A stretch of 50,921 bases of DNA from Flavobacterium frigoris PS1 (GTDB taxonomy: Bacteria > Bacteroidota > Bacteroidia > Flavobacteriales > Flavobacteriaceae). Under the pieces are notes generated by a model. The model was given only the letters and a program-made list of their open reading frames with translations. It was not told the origin of the DNA and did not search any database. The stretch lies in NCBI RefSeq assembly GCF_000252125.1, contig NZ_AHKF01000021.1, positions 1 to 50,921 on the forward strand, in the 5' to 3' direction. The translations under genes were made by a program, and so were the position numbers. Positions 1 through 9,628 of this stretch are shown piece after piece. The number at the start of each line of letters is the position of its first letter. Position 1 is the stretch's first letter.

Positions 1-180
1 ATAGGGTTTTTTTGTGCGTAATGTTTTATATATTAATAATATTGGCTATAGATCCATTATTAGTACTACAAAACACAGCTTTCTTGTTTTATTAATATTA
101 TTTTAGCTCTGTATTTTTAGTAGCAGAGAATTATCGGTTGCTTGGAAGACGTGCCTTTTAATATTGCTAAATGCGTATGA

Positions 181-3100
181 ATGAAATTACAAAACAGTTG
201 TTTTTTTATATATTTTATTTTTACATACGCGATTTTTGGACAATACTTACCATCCAAAAACTATTCGACCTCCGATGGTTTACCTAATAATGCGGTCCGG
301 TCCTTATTTTTGGATTCCAGCGCCATTTTATGGATAGGAACAGAGAATGGAGTTTCCAAAATGGAAAATGGAGCCTTTTCTAATTTTGATGAATCTGATG
401 GATTAGGGCATAACAGCTGTTGGGGTATTTCCCAAGACAGTAAGGGAAATATGTGGTTTGCCAGTTATGGAGGGGGCGTAAGTAAGTTTGACGGTAAAAA
501 ATTCACTGTTTTTACTACCAAAAATGGATTGCCGTCCAATAGGGTGCGTAAAGTTTTTTCTTACAGAAGCAAAATATATCTGGGCACAGAATTAGGAGTT
601 TCAATTTTAGATATTAATACCGGTAAAATAGCTACCCCAAAAGACACTAAACCTCATTTTGGGGTGTTCATTGTAACCGGTTTTTTTGTTTACGATAAAG
701 AGGTTTACTTTGCGACCACTAATGAAGGAGTTTTCAAGTTGGATGAATCTGGGGCTGTCGCCAAAATAGTTGCTGTTTTAGAATATACTATTACAGGTAA
801 GGATACTGATGAACATGCTTATAGTTTAGGCTATTTTGATTCTGTACTTTATGCCAGTAACAAAGGTTTTGTCAATACTTTTATTTTAGATAATGGTAAA
901 GATGTCATTTCAGCGACTCCCCCTTTTGGACAATCGATTGTTTGGCAATATGCCAAGGACAAACGTGATGTTATTTACGCTGCGGCTTGGGGAGTTTTTG
1001 ATAACAGCGGCGGACTTTATGAGATAGCTGATGGTAAAATGAATAATGTTTCCGATTACTACGGTATTGATTCCCAAGGCTTACTAAATGTCGTTTATGA
1101 TAAAGCAAATGATATTCTTTATGTAGGCTCTAAAGACAAAGGGGTTTATGAGGTGCGATTAAACAAAATGATTAGGTATAATTTTTTTGATGGAAAAACA
1201 ATCATTGATTTTGAAGAATTAGGAGATCAAAAAATTATTCTGCACAATAAAGGAGTTTCTATTTTAAGTGCTTCACAACAGCTTATAAGAACGATTTCGT
1301 TGTCAGATTTCAAAAATAAGGAACTCAATTATATACGCGATTCCAAAAATCGTTTGCCGACGCATGCCGATGATTTTTTTGAATTGAATTATAGGATTCC
1401 TTCCAAAGACATCGAATTTTATAAAATCGTAAAGCATGAAAAATCTTTTTGGGTCAGCAGCAATATAGGACTGTTTGAAATTAATTTAGAAGATAAAATC
1501 ATTAACTATATACCCATTCACACGTATGAATTTGGTTTCACTGGAGACCAAAAGTTTTTTGAAACCAATCCTTACGGTGGTGTTCATGTATATGATAATA
1601 TTTATAATTTAAAAGTAAATTCTCTAGATGAAAAGACGACCGATATAGTAAACATCCTGAATCATAATCGAAAAACCTATTTACTGTCCGTTTTTAATGG
1701 ATTGTATGTACATCATGACGGTCAATTTCATTCTTATTTAGCCGAAGGTATTTGGAAGGAAAAAAAGTTAAAACATATCACAAAGAATGATAAGGGTCAA
1801 TTGATATTATCTGCAGAGTTTGGTAATGTTTTTGTCGTAGATGATACAAAATCATTCAAAATAGTAGAAACTATTGCTAAAGACAAAATTATAGGAAAGA
1901 CCATATTATTTCTTGAGTCTTATAAGGATTACATTTTTATTGGTACCGAAAAAGGAATTAATATTTATCAGAACGGCCAAGTCCGATTAATTGATAAGCA
2001 ATTGGGGTTAATAGACTGTGAATTCACAACCTCACAAATTTTTAACAAACAATTGTGGATTGGTAGCAAAAAAGGTTATTATATTATTGATTTAGCTACT
2101 CTTACAAAAGAACAAGCAACGGTTTCAAAGTTATACATCAGTAAAATAGCTGTCAATAATATTCCATTGGCTAAATCGAACTTCTATTGGTTCAGATTTG
2201 CTGCGGATGAATTGAGTCTTGATTATAATCAGAATTCTCTTTCTATTGATTTTATTCCTGAAGGGCATACCATTGCCAATAAATTGAAATTTCGATATCG
2301 TTTAAAAAGCGCGAATCGTTGGAGTCCTTACAACGATAAAACGAATTTGTTTTTAGCTTATTTGCCTTATGGCAACTATTTAGTTGAAGTGGAAGTGTTA
2401 GATTTGAATGCGGGGAAATCTACCGTTTTTAAACTGCTTAAAATTTATATTTCGCCACCGTTTTGGTTCGCTTGGTGGTTTATTACCCTGACTGTCCTAT
2501 TTGTTATGGGAATTGTGTTTTATTTAATCGTACGGAAGAAAATTAATGCGAGAGACAAAGCGATTGTAGAAAAACAAATAACAGAAGCTAAGTTTGAAGC
2601 TCTGTCAAATCAGATGAATCCTCATTTCATTTTCAATGCTTTGAACTCCATTCAATATTTCGTAGGTAAAAATGATGAATATAATTCGACACTTTATATT
2701 AGTGAATTTGCAGGTTTGATGAGAAAGACCTTAAAAAATTCGCCTAAACAGACCATTTCAATTAAAGATGAAGTCGAGTATTTAAACAGTTATATCTACA
2801 TTGAAAATATGCGATTTAAAGATCGCGTTTTATGTAATGTTTATATTGACCCCTCGGTTGAGCAATCATTATTTGAAATCCCCCCAATGCTAATACAGCC
2901 TTTTGTCGAAAATGTCTTTGCACATGCATTTGATGAATTTTATCCTTCGCCAAAACTGAATATTTCATTTAAAATGTTTAATGACAGTATTTTAGAGTGT
3001 AAGATAATTGACAATGGTAAGGGTCTAAAAGCGGTCAAACAATCCAAATTTCATGTTTGCAGGGGGATTGCATTAGCCAGGGAACGCATTATTTTGTTAC

Positions 3101-3186
3101 AAAAAAATAATTTAGACCCTATAAATATTCACTTTACTGATGATAATGGAACAACAGTTACTATTCATTTATTTGTTAATGCATAA
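181..3186 (+). CDS. LytS/YehU-type sensor histidine kinase with periplasmic beta-propeller
   Basis: Membrane sensor kinase. An N-terminal signal peptide (about residues 1-20) is followed by a long periplasmic sensor of two-component-regulator propeller repeats; units such as DGLPNNAVRSLF..LWIGTENGV and DGLGHNSCWGIS..MWFASYGGGV are plain in the first 130 residues. A Y_Y_Y-like domain lies at about 690-760 and one transmembrane helix at about 762-785. The cytoplasmic His_kinase domain follows, with the phospho-acceptor H815 in NPHFIFNALNS, and a HATPase domain containing QPFVENVFAHAF and DNGKGL. Such kinases normally pair with LytTR response regulators, but none is in view, so the partner may lie before position 1. 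The ligand is unknown; in Bacteroidota similar propeller sensors often respond to glycans, which is only a family expectation here. At 1001 residues the protein appears complete. Confidence 0.9.
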   Translation: MKLQNSCFFIYFIFTYAIFGQYLPSKNYSTSDGLPNNAVRSLFLDSSAILWIGTENGVSKMENGAFSNFDESDGLGHNSCWGISQDSKGNMWFASYGGGVSKFDGKKFTVFTTKNGLPSNRVRKVFSYRSKIYLGTELGVSILDINTGKIATPKDTKPHFGVFIVTGFFVYDKEVYFATTNEGVFKLDESGAVAKIVAVLEYTITGKDTDEHAYSLGYFDSVLYASNKGFVNTFILDNGKDVISATPPFGQSIVWQYAKDKRDVIYAAAWGVFDNSGGLYEIADGKMNNVSDYYGIDSQGLLNVVYDKANDILYVGSKDKGVYEVRLNKMIRYNFFDGKTIIDFEELGDQKIILHNKGVSILSASQQLIRTISLSDFKNKELNYIRDSKNRLPTHADDFFELNYRIPSKDIEFYKIVKHEKSFWVSSNIGLFEINLEDKIINYIPIHTYEFGFTGDQKFFETNPYGGVHVYDNIYNLKVNSLDEKTTDIVNILNHNRKTYLLSVFNGLYVHHDGQFHSYLAEGIWKEKKLKHITKNDKGQLILSAEFGNVFVVDDTKSFKIVETIAKDKIIGKTILFLESYKDYIFIGTEKGINIYQNGQVRLIDKQLGLIDCEFTTSQIFNKQLWIGSKKGYYIIDLATLTKEQATVSKLYISKIAVNNIPLAKSNFYWFRFAADELSLDYNQNSLSIDFIPEGHTIANKLKFRYRLKSANRWSPYNDKTNLFLAYLPYGNYLVEVEVLDLNAGKSTVFKLLKIYISPPFWFAWWFITLTVLFVMGIVFYLIVRKKINARDKAIVEKQITEAKFEALSNQMNPHFIFNALNSIQYFVGKNDEYNSTLYISEFAGLMRKTLKNSPKQTISIKDEVEYLNSYIYIENMRFKDRVLCNVYIDPSVEQSLFEIPPMLIQPFVENVFAHAFDEFYPSPKLNISFKMFNDSILECKIIDNGKGLKAVKQSKFHVCRGIALARERIILLQKNNLDPINIHFTDDNGTTVTIHLFVNA

Positions 3187-3335
3187 GTTTTTCCTTGAGT
3201 GACAATAAGAAAAAATATCGTTTTGATGGCCTTTCTAGAATTAGAACTGACTTTAACTATTGTTCAATTTAATATTTTACTAAAAGTGTTTAAAAAAGGG
3301 TACTTTAGAGCATTATTTTTTTTAAATTTTTTTCT

Positions 3336-4961
3336 ATGAAGCGAAGATCCTTTTTAACAACTGCAACTTTAGGGTCTGCAGGCCTTAGCACTTTTTTAAT
3401 TTCTGGGTGTAATCCGAACAGTATAAAAAATGATGAAGTAACCGAAGCAGTTGGGAATTCCGGTACTGTGTTCGAACTAAATGAAGAAACAATTAGCAGC
3501 TTAAGGGAGAAATTATCTTCCGGTAAATATAGTTCAGAGGAATTAGTTCGAATGTATTTAGATCGGATAGAATCTATAGATAAAAATGGGTACGAATTAA
3601 ACTCCGTAATTGAAATCAATCCTGATGCAATTGCTCTGGCTAAAACGATGGATTTAGAAATGAAATCAGGAAAGAGTAGAGGACCTATGCATGGTATTCC
3701 AATACTGATAAAGGACAATATTGATACAGGCGATAAAATGCAAACGACAGCGGGTTCATTAGCATTAGTAGGCAACATTGCAAGTAATGATGCTTTTGTT
3801 ATCAAGAAAATAAGAGAGGCAGGAGCCGTATTAATTGGCAAGACGAATTTAAGTGAATGGGCTAATTTTAGATCTACTTCTTCTTGTTCTGGTTGGAGTA
3901 GTAGAGGTGGTCAAACTAAAAACCCTTACATTTTGGATCATAATCCATGTGGTTCAAGTGCAGGTTCGGGAGTGGCTGTTGCCGCTAATCTTTGTGTTGT
4001 TGCCATAGGAACAGAAACAGATGGATCTGTAGTTTGTCCTGCTTCTGTAAGTGGAATAGTAGGAATTAAACCAACGGTTGGATTGGTTAGCAGAACTGGT
4101 ATTATCCCAATTTCAAGTACTCAAGACACAGCCGGGCCTATGGCAAGGACAGTTGCTGATGCAGCCATTTTATTAGGAGCAATGACAGGCATTGATGATC
4201 AGGATCTTGTGACTATGGAAAGTAAAGGAAAGGCCCATAGCGATTATACGGCGTTCCTGGACCATGATGCCCTAAATGGAAAAAGAATTGGAGTAGAGCG
4301 AAAACCTCAGGGCAAGAATCAGTTTATGCATGCACTTCAGAAAAAAACTATTGATTTACTGAAAAGTAAAGGTGCTACAATCATCGAAATTGATTATCTC
4401 GATGAAATTAGTAAATTAGGGGAAGATGAGTTCGAAGTAATGCAGTTTGAGTTCAAAGCAGGACTAAACTCTTATTTAAGTTCTTCTAATGCAAAGCTGA
4501 AAAACTTGAAAGAAGTTATTGATTTCAACAATGCTAATGAAGACAAAGCAATGCCATACTTCAAACAGGAAACCCTAATCAGTTCAAATGAAAAAGGGAG
4601 CCTTACTGATAAAAAATACGTTGAAGCACTTAAAAAATGCCATTTAGGGTCAAAGGAAATAATTGACAAAGTTATTACAGTAAATAAATTGGATGCTATT
4701 TGTGGGTTAACGATGGGACCGGCTTGTAGTATCGATATGATTTATGGAGATCGCTGGGGCGATGTTTTCTTAACAATGCCAGCAGCAGTTAGTGGATATC
4801 CACATATCACTGTTCCCTGTGGAGTGGTTTATGATTTACCTGTTGGCTTTTCATTTTTTGGAATAGCTTACTCAGAACCTAAGTTAATAAGTATAGCTTA
4901 CGCTTATGAACAAGCGTCAAGGAAAAGAACAAAACCTAGTTTCAAGAAATCATTTTTGTAA
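3336..4961 (+). CDS. Exported amidase, peptide-amidase-like (amidase signature family)
   Basis: Amidase-signature hydrolase, probably cleaving a C-terminal or small-molecule amide outside the cytoplasm. The N-terminus has a twin-Arg-like MKRRSFLTT start and a lipobox ending at SGC, so it is probably an exported lipoprotein. The Ser-cisSer-Lys triad is visible: K126 in ILIKDN, S207 in GSSAGSG and S231 in TDGSVV. The 24-residue spacing between the two serines and the overall length (541 residues) resemble peptide amidase rather than the GatA subunit of tRNA amidotransferase. No gatB or gatC is nearby. It stands alone, with a 150-base gap to the kinase upstream. Substrate is not determinable from sequence. 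Confidence 0.85.
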   Translation: MKRRSFLTTATLGSAGLSTFLISGCNPNSIKNDEVTEAVGNSGTVFELNEETISSLREKLSSGKYSSEELVRMYLDRIESIDKNGYELNSVIEINPDAIALAKTMDLEMKSGKSRGPMHGIPILIKDNIDTGDKMQTTAGSLALVGNIASNDAFVIKKIREAGAVLIGKTNLSEWANFRSTSSCSGWSSRGGQTKNPYILDHNPCGSSAGSGVAVAANLCVVAIGTETDGSVVCPASVSGIVGIKPTVGLVSRTGIIPISSTQDTAGPMARTVADAAILLGAMTGIDDQDLVTMESKGKAHSDYTAFLDHDALNGKRIGVERKPQGKNQFMHALQKKTIDLLKSKGATIIEIDYLDEISKLGEDEFEVMQFEFKAGLNSYLSSSNAKLKNLKEVIDFNNANEDKAMPYFKQETLISSNEKGSLTDKKYVEALKKCHLGSKEIIDKVITVNKLDAICGLTMGPACSIDMIYGDRWGDVFLTMPAAVSGYPHITVPCGVVYDLPVGFSFFGIAYSEPKLISIAYAYEQASRKRTKPSFKKSFL

Positions 4962-5334
4962 TATTTACTGACGGTTTGAAATTTACAGATAATAAATTAA
5001 CTTATAAGCGTTGTGCTATGTTAGTAGGGTAATTATTAAATAAATGTTTCGAGTTTATCAAAAGACAATAGAAGTTATGATACAACCGAGGCAGTATTGA
5101 GAGCTAAACCAAGTAAACTGAATAAATAAAAGTACGATGCCGAAGTACTATCTATCACTGTGCTGATATATCAATTCTAAAAAGAGTTTTATTAATTCTA
5201 AATCTGGTATTATGAGTTTTACAGATGCTGTTCAATAAGCAGGAGAGATTGTTAATGTGTCATGGATTTAGTTTTTATATAGTAGGCATGCATAGTATAT
5301 TTCGCTATATTTGTTTCAATAAAAACAAAAAATC
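4962..5334. other. 373-base intergenic region with the promoter of the downstream gene
   Basis: No gene is supported here. Around 5077-5180 one forward frame reads like protein for about 30 codons but is broken by stops on both sides, so this may be a decayed gene remnant; I cannot name it. The right end holds a good Bacteroidota promoter for the nitronate monooxygenase-like gene. Confidence 0.4.
5306..5313 (+). promoter_or_regulatory. Bacteroidota -7 box before the nitronate monooxygenase-like gene
   Basis: TATATTTG matches the TAnnTTTG consensus exactly and lies 21 bases before the start codon at 5335. No convincing -33 TTG is seen at the right distance. Confidence 0.5.
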
Positions 5335-6285
5335 ATGGTAAAACCTACGCTAACATCCCTTTTGCATATTGATCGTCCTTTGATTATGGCGCCTATGTTT
5401 CTGGTATCAAATACTAAAATGGTAGTTGAAGGAATGAAATCTGGGGTGGCGGGTTGTATTCCTGCATTAAATTATCGCACATTAGATGAATTACGAGCGT
5501 CAGTTATCGAGCTTAGAGAAGCTAAAGTTGCTGGTGGGAGTTTTGGCTATAATTTAATTGTGAATAAATCGAATATCAAATACAAAGATCAACTGGCTGT
5601 ATTGTGTGAGGAGAAAGTAGATTTCATAATTACTTCTTTAGGTTCACCTGAGGAGACAATCAATCAAGCGCATAAAGTAGGGATTAAAGTTTTTTGTGAT
5701 GTTACGGACTTGGCATTCGCCAAAAAGGTAGAGAGTTTGGGAGCTGACGCTTTAATAGCTGTCAATAATCTGGCGGGAGGTCATAGGGGGAATATTAGTC
5801 CCAAAGAGTTGATTAAAGAATTAAATGAAAAGACAACGTTGCCTGTTATATCAGCAGGAGGTGTGAGTACTAAAAATGAACTGGACGAGATGTTATCTTA
5901 TGGTGCTGTTGGTGTATCTGTTGGTAGTCCTTTTATAGCGTCATTTGAATCTGGAGTTTCGGAGGAATACAAACAAGCTTGTGTCGATTATGGAGAAAAA
6001 GATATTGTTTTGACTGAGAAAATTTCTGGGACACCTTGCACGGTTATTAATACACCTTATGTTCAAAAAGTGGGAACTAAGCAAAGTTGGATAGAACAAA
6101 CTTTAAATAAAAACAAAACCTTAAAAAAGTGGGTTAAAATGATACGTTATATGATAGGATCAAATGCGGTTACAAAAGCCGCTACTGAAGTTACTTATAA
6201 AACGGTTTGGGTCGCTGGACCTACAATTGAAAATACAACCGAAATAAGTTCGGTATCTAAGATAGTTGATAGATTGTGTTTGTAA
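5335..6285 (+). CDS. Nitronate monooxygenase / 2-nitropropane dioxygenase family FMN protein
   Basis: FMN-dependent TIM-barrel enzyme of the NMO (2-nitropropane dioxygenase-like) family, 316 residues, cytoplasmic. Typical marks are RPLIMAPMFLVSN at the N-terminus, the catalytic-histidine loop LAGGHRG (H150), the FMN-phosphate loops VISAGGV and VGSPFIAS, and the expected barrel spacing. Family members oxidise nitronates such as propionate 3-nitronate; several are quinone reductases or enoyl reductases (FabK-like), so the substrate is not certain. It is monocistronic, with its own promoter upstream and a shared bidirectional terminator downstream. Confidence 0.85.
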   Translation: MVKPTLTSLLHIDRPLIMAPMFLVSNTKMVVEGMKSGVAGCIPALNYRTLDELRASVIELREAKVAGGSFGYNLIVNKSNIKYKDQLAVLCEEKVDFIITSLGSPEETINQAHKVGIKVFCDVTDLAFAKKVESLGADALIAVNNLAGGHRGNISPKELIKELNEKTTLPVISAGGVSTKNELDEMLSYGAVGVSVGSPFIASFESGVSEEYKQACVDYGEKDIVLTEKISGTPCTVINTPYVQKVGTKQSWIEQTLNKNKTLKKWVKMIRYMIGSNAVTKAATEVTYKTVWVAGPTIENTTEISSVSKIVDRLCL

Positions 6286-6303
6286 ATATTTAAACACAAA
6301 AAA

Positions 6304-6345
6304 AACCTTTTAAGTCCTATAATTAGGAGTTAAAAGGCTTTTTTA
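6304..6345. terminator. Bidirectional rho-independent terminator
   Basis: Arms CCTTTTAA and TTAAAAGG (6306-6313, 6330-6337) enclose a second stem TCCTA/TAGGA. A T-run follows on the plus strand and an A-run precedes it, so it can stop both the forward gene ending at 6285 and the reverse gene ending at 6361. Confidence 0.85.
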
Positions 6346-6360
6346 ACTGGTAAGCATTGT

Positions 6361-7392
6361 TTATTCCTTATCGTAAATTGCGATCTTCAATTTTCCTTTG
6401 GTATCTATTGAGGCCCTGTACATACCGGCAGTATTGAATTCCATTGTGATATTGCCGTCTTTATCCATTGCTACGATTCCGCCGTTACCACCAAGTTTGC
6501 TTAACTTTTTTTGAATTACTTCTTTAGCGGCATTGTCGAGAGATAATCCTTTATACTCCATTAGAGCGGAAATATCGTAAGCGACAACATTGCGAATAAA
6601 AAACTCTCCCCATCCGGTTGAAGAAACTCCACAGGTATTATTATTGGCATAAGTTCCTGCGCCAATGATAGGCGTATCACCGACGCGACTCCATTTTTTG
6701 TTGGTCATTCCACCAGTAGAAGTTCCTGCTGCTAGATTTCCGTTTTTATCTAAGGCTACACAACCTACAGTTCCAAATTTATTGTCTTTGATGTACGGGT
6801 CATAAAAAGAGGTGCTTCCAGAATGATCAAGCTCAATCTTTTCCTTTTCTTGCGCTTTAAGTAAAGATTGGTATCGGTTTTCTGTATAAAAATAAGCGGG
6901 GTTTACTATTTCTAGTCCGTTTTCTTTTGCAAAATATTCAGCTCCTTCTCTGGCTAATAGTACATGTTCTGATTTTTCCATTACGGCCCTTGCCAGACTA
7001 ATAGGATTTTTTACTGTAGTAACCCCAGCAATTGCACCTGCCTTTAAAGTCTTTCCATCCATTATTGATGCGTCTAATTCATTCTTCCCTTGATTAGTGA
7101 ACACGGCACCTTTTCCTGCATTAAATAATGGGGAATTCTCCATTACATTAATAGTTTTTTCTACCGCCTCTATACTTGAACCACCATTTTTTAAAACCGC
7201 ATAACCTACTTTTACAGCTTCTTCGAGTTTAGCTTTGTATTCTGCCTCCAATTCTGGAGACATATTCTTTTTCAAAATAGTTCCAGCACCTCCATGAATT
7301 ACTATTGCAAAATTGTCTTTAGTGGGTGATTGTACACTTTTGCATTGAACAAATACAAAAAGGATTAATAGAAGGGCTAAAGTTTTTTTCAT
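6361..7392 (-). CDS. Isoaspartyl peptidase / L-asparaginase, Ntn hydrolase, lipoprotein
   Basis: Plant-type asparaginase/isoaspartyl dipeptidase of the Ntn-hydrolase superfamily. It would be made as a precursor that self-cleaves before the nucleophile T208 in FGTVGCVALD, giving alpha and beta chains. Other family marks are IHGGAGT near residue 33, NAGKGAVFTNQG and the substrate loop TSTGGMTNK. The N-terminus is a signal peptide with a lipobox-like VFVQC at residues 13-17, pointing to export and lipid anchoring. It hydrolyses beta-aspartyl dipeptides and, usually more weakly, asparagine. Length (343) fits the exported forms. Single gene, convergent with its left neighbour. Confidence 0.9.
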   Translation of the reverse strand: MKKTLALLLILFVFVQCKSVQSPTKDNFAIVIHGGAGTILKKNMSPELEAEYKAKLEEAVKVGYAVLKNGGSSIEAVEKTINVMENSPLFNAGKGAVFTNQGKNELDASIMDGKTLKAGAIAGVTTVKNPISLARAVMEKSEHVLLAREGAEYFAKENGLEIVNPAYFYTENRYQSLLKAQEKEKIELDHSGSTSFYDPYIKDNKFGTVGCVALDKNGNLAAGTSTGGMTNKKWSRVGDTPIIGAGTYANNNTCGVSSTGWGEFFIRNVVAYDISALMEYKGLSLDNAAKEVIQKKLSKLGGNGGIVAMDKDGNITMEFNTAGMYRASIDTKGKLKIAIYDKE

Positions 7393-7518
7393 GGAAGGTT
7401 ATTTAGTTATGTTTAATTGTAAATGTATAGATAATCAAAACGTTGCACAAATTGTTATTGGCTATTTTCGAGAGAAGTTGATAGCGATTTTAAAGTAATG
7501 TACTACAGTATTCTTTTA

Positions 7519-8163
7519 CTATTTATAAGGTTCATTGTAATATTTACAAATCGAATTTATAGGACATTCAGGACATTTAGGTTGAGGCCGACAAATTTCC
7601 CTTCCCAAGAAAGAAATGGCCATTCCAATTTCATCCCAGATCTCATTTGGAAGTACTTGCATGAGTTGTTTTTCGGCTTTTATTCCGTCTTTAGTTTCTG
7701 GGATTAACCCAATTCTAGGAGCTACTCTAATGACGTGTAAGTCAGCTATTATTCCTGCTGGAGGAACTTTAGTTTCATGCATAATTACATTCGCTGATTT
7801 TCGTCCTATTCCTTTCAGCGCAACTAAAGCGTGCATGCTTAATGGAATATTTTCATCTTTTTGGATGGTTTTAGCAATTTTTAATAACCATTTGGCTTTA
7901 TTTCCAAAATTCTTGACACTAGCGATATATGGAATTAACACCTCTAAATTCGATTTGGCCAAGATTTCCATACTAGGGAAAGTAATAAACAGTTCTGGAC
8001 CAATCTTGTTTATATTGGAATCAGAATCTTGGGCAGATAAAACAACCATTACCAAAAGTTGGTATAAGTTGTGGTACTCTAAAGGGTGCTTTCTTGCTTT
8101 ATATTTTTCTAGAATTGGTTCTAACTTTATATCCCAATCATTTGAGTTTTCAAATAAATCCAC
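7519..8163 (-). CDS. Endonuclease III-like DNA glycosylase (HhH-GPD) with short FeS loop
   Basis: Base-excision repair glycosylase/AP lyase of the Nth superfamily, 214 residues. The helix-hairpin-helix LKGIGRKSAN carries the lyase lysine K122, and D141 in ADLHVIRV is the catalytic aspartate. Four C-terminal cysteines (C191, C197, C200, C206) would bind a 4Fe-4S cluster, but their spacing is C-x5-C-x2-C-x5-C, one residue shorter than the usual C-x6-C-x2-C-x5-C of E. coli Nth. The start chosen is GTG at 8163, just downstream of the msrB stop (8171), so the two genes are probably co-transcribed. It may be a divergent Nth paralogue with a different lesion preference. Confidence 0.82.
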   Translation of the reverse strand: MDLFENSNDWDIKLEPILEKYKARKHPLEYHNLYQLLVMVVLSAQDSDSNINKIGPELFITFPSMEILAKSNLEVLIPYIASVKNFGNKAKWLLKIAKTIQKDENIPLSMHALVALKGIGRKSANVIMHETKVPPAGIIADLHVIRVAPRIGLIPETKDGIKAEKQLMQVLPNEIWDEIGMAISFLGREICRPQPKCPECPINSICKYYNEPYK

Positions 8164-8170
8164 GTCATCA

Positions 8171-8557
8171 TTATTTAAAGTCTACTGAAAGTGAATTCAC
8201 ACAAAAACGTTGTCCTGTAACAGTAGGACCATCATTAAATACGTGTCCTAAGTGACTGCCGCAATTTGCACAAACAATTTCGGTACGAATCATTCCATGT
8301 GATTTGTCTAAAATATTTTTTACTTTTCCAGGAATGGCATCATCAAATGAAGGCCATCCACAATGAGCATCAAATTTAGAGTCACTTTCAAATAAGGGTT
8401 CGTTACAAGCACCGCAGCAATAGGTTCCTTTTTCGTAATGTAGGTTGTAGGTTCCTGTATGAGGACGCTCTGTTCCTTTTTGGCGAAGGATATTATAACG
8501 TTCTTCACCTAATTCCTCTTTCCACTGCTCTTCTGTTTTTTCTAATGGGTATTTCAT
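8171..8557 (-). CDS. msrB: Peptide-methionine (R)-S-oxide reductase MsrB
   Basis: Reduces methionine-R-sulfoxide in proteins, using thioredoxin. The 128-residue MsrB fold is complete: zinc cysteines C48/C51 (CGAC) and C96/C99 (CANC), the active-site motif RFCVNS with catalytic C119, a possible resolving cysteine C66 in HCGWPSF, and the conserved GSHLGHVFNDGP segment. There is no signal peptide, so it acts in the cytoplasm. It is followed after 7 bases by the endonuclease III-like gene, a pairing that links oxidative protein and DNA repair. Confidence 0.95.
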   Translation of the reverse strand: MKYPLEKTEEQWKEELGEERYNILRQKGTERPHTGTYNLHYEKGTYCCGACNEPLFESDSKFDAHCGWPSFDDAIPGKVKNILDKSHGMIRTEIVCANCGSHLGHVFNDGPTVTGQRFCVNSLSVDFK

Positions 8558-8574
8558 GATTTGTATTTTGTTTA

Positions 8575-9441
8575 TTAGTTATTAGTAATGAATTGAATGA
8601 CTTTATGAACGACTTCGTGATTACCTAAAACTTTACGGTGTCCTAATCCTTCAGTTAGCATCAATGTTCCATTTTTCAAATGTTTGTGTATGTTAATTCC
8701 AGCTTTGACGGAAACCTCTGGATCGTCTTTATCATGGATTACCAGAATAGGAATATCAGTATCCTTGGCGGCTTTATAAGCAGAATAGTCATTCATTTTT
8801 CCTCCATATTTTTTTTCGAAATGCAATCTTAAACTAGTAGCAAATTCTGGTTTTAATTCAAGTTTCGCGACAAAATCATCAATGATATCTTGTACAATAT
8901 CTCCACTTCCAATAATTGCCGCACATTTTAGTCTAAGTCCTTTATTAATGGCATTTAATACTGACATTCCACCAAGGGAATGACCAATGGCTGCATCAAA
9001 AGGACCGTATTGTTTGTCTATTTCGATGATAGCTGCAATAAAATCTGTCATTATACTATTATTACCAGGTGACTTTCCATGTCCTGTTGCATCAAAACTC
9101 ACTGTAGAATAGCCCGATTTTAGTAATTCATCAGCTATTTTTACTAATTGCGTTCCGCGGCCAGACCATCCATGAACTAATAAAATTTTCTTTTCATTTT
9201 GACCATATTCATAGACAACGACGTCTTTATTTAGGCTCGGAACAGTGATTAAATTTTGCACGCTATCACGGTCCATATGCAATTCTCTTTTTGGAACTTT
9301 ATGTTTTATAGGAGTTGTAAATAATTTAGCGGCATATAATGTGGTTAGTTTTGGAGAAATATAGGAGATAAACTTACTGCTAAGCAGTATAAACTTAGGA
9401 ATTTTCAATGATTGTGTATGAATAGAAGTGTTTTTTGTCAT
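8575..9441 (-). CDS. Alpha/beta hydrolase (serine hydrolase)
   Basis: Single-domain alpha/beta-hydrolase of 288 residues. It has the oxyanion strand LLVHGWSGRG (about 88-96), the nucleophile elbow GHSLGG with S155, a candidate acid in IHDKDDPEV and the C-terminal histidine in GLGHRKVLG. The first 50 residues are moderately hydrophobic but lack a clear signal peptide. It lies 17 bases upstream of msrB on the same strand, so the three genes may form one transcript. Substrate is unknown; esterase or thioesterase-like activity is the family expectation. Confidence 0.8.
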   Translation of the reverse strand: MTKNTSIHTQSLKIPKFILLSSKFISYISPKLTTLYAAKLFTTPIKHKVPKRELHMDRDSVQNLITVPSLNKDVVVYEYGQNEKKILLVHGWSGRGTQLVKIADELLKSGYSTVSFDATGHGKSPGNNSIMTDFIAAIIEIDKQYGPFDAAIGHSLGGMSVLNAINKGLRLKCAAIIGSGDIVQDIIDDFVAKLELKPEFATSLRLHFEKKYGGKMNDYSAYKAAKDTDIPILVIHDKDDPEVSVKAGINIHKHLKNGTLMLTEGLGHRKVLGNHEVVHKVIQFITNN

Positions 9442-9628
9442 ATTGATAAATTTGTAAGAGTGCTTTTATTTTATTTATTTTTCACTAAATTTAGAAAAAC
9501 ATAAAAGTAATATAATTAGTAAAATATTAACCTCTTAATTGACAATTACATTTAGGGAAGAGTAGCCTTATTAATAAATGAGCTGTCTTATATAATTGTA
9601 AATAATTGATGAATAATATAATTAATAA

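Noticed and set aside
3305..3841. Minus-strand ORF opposite the amidase gene
   Set aside because: It is the shadow of a strongly supported amidase frame and shows no family features.
7616..8188. Plus-strand ORF opposite the endonuclease III-like gene
   Set aside because: The minus-strand frame carries the catalytic and FeS motifs; the plus frame is a mirror of it.
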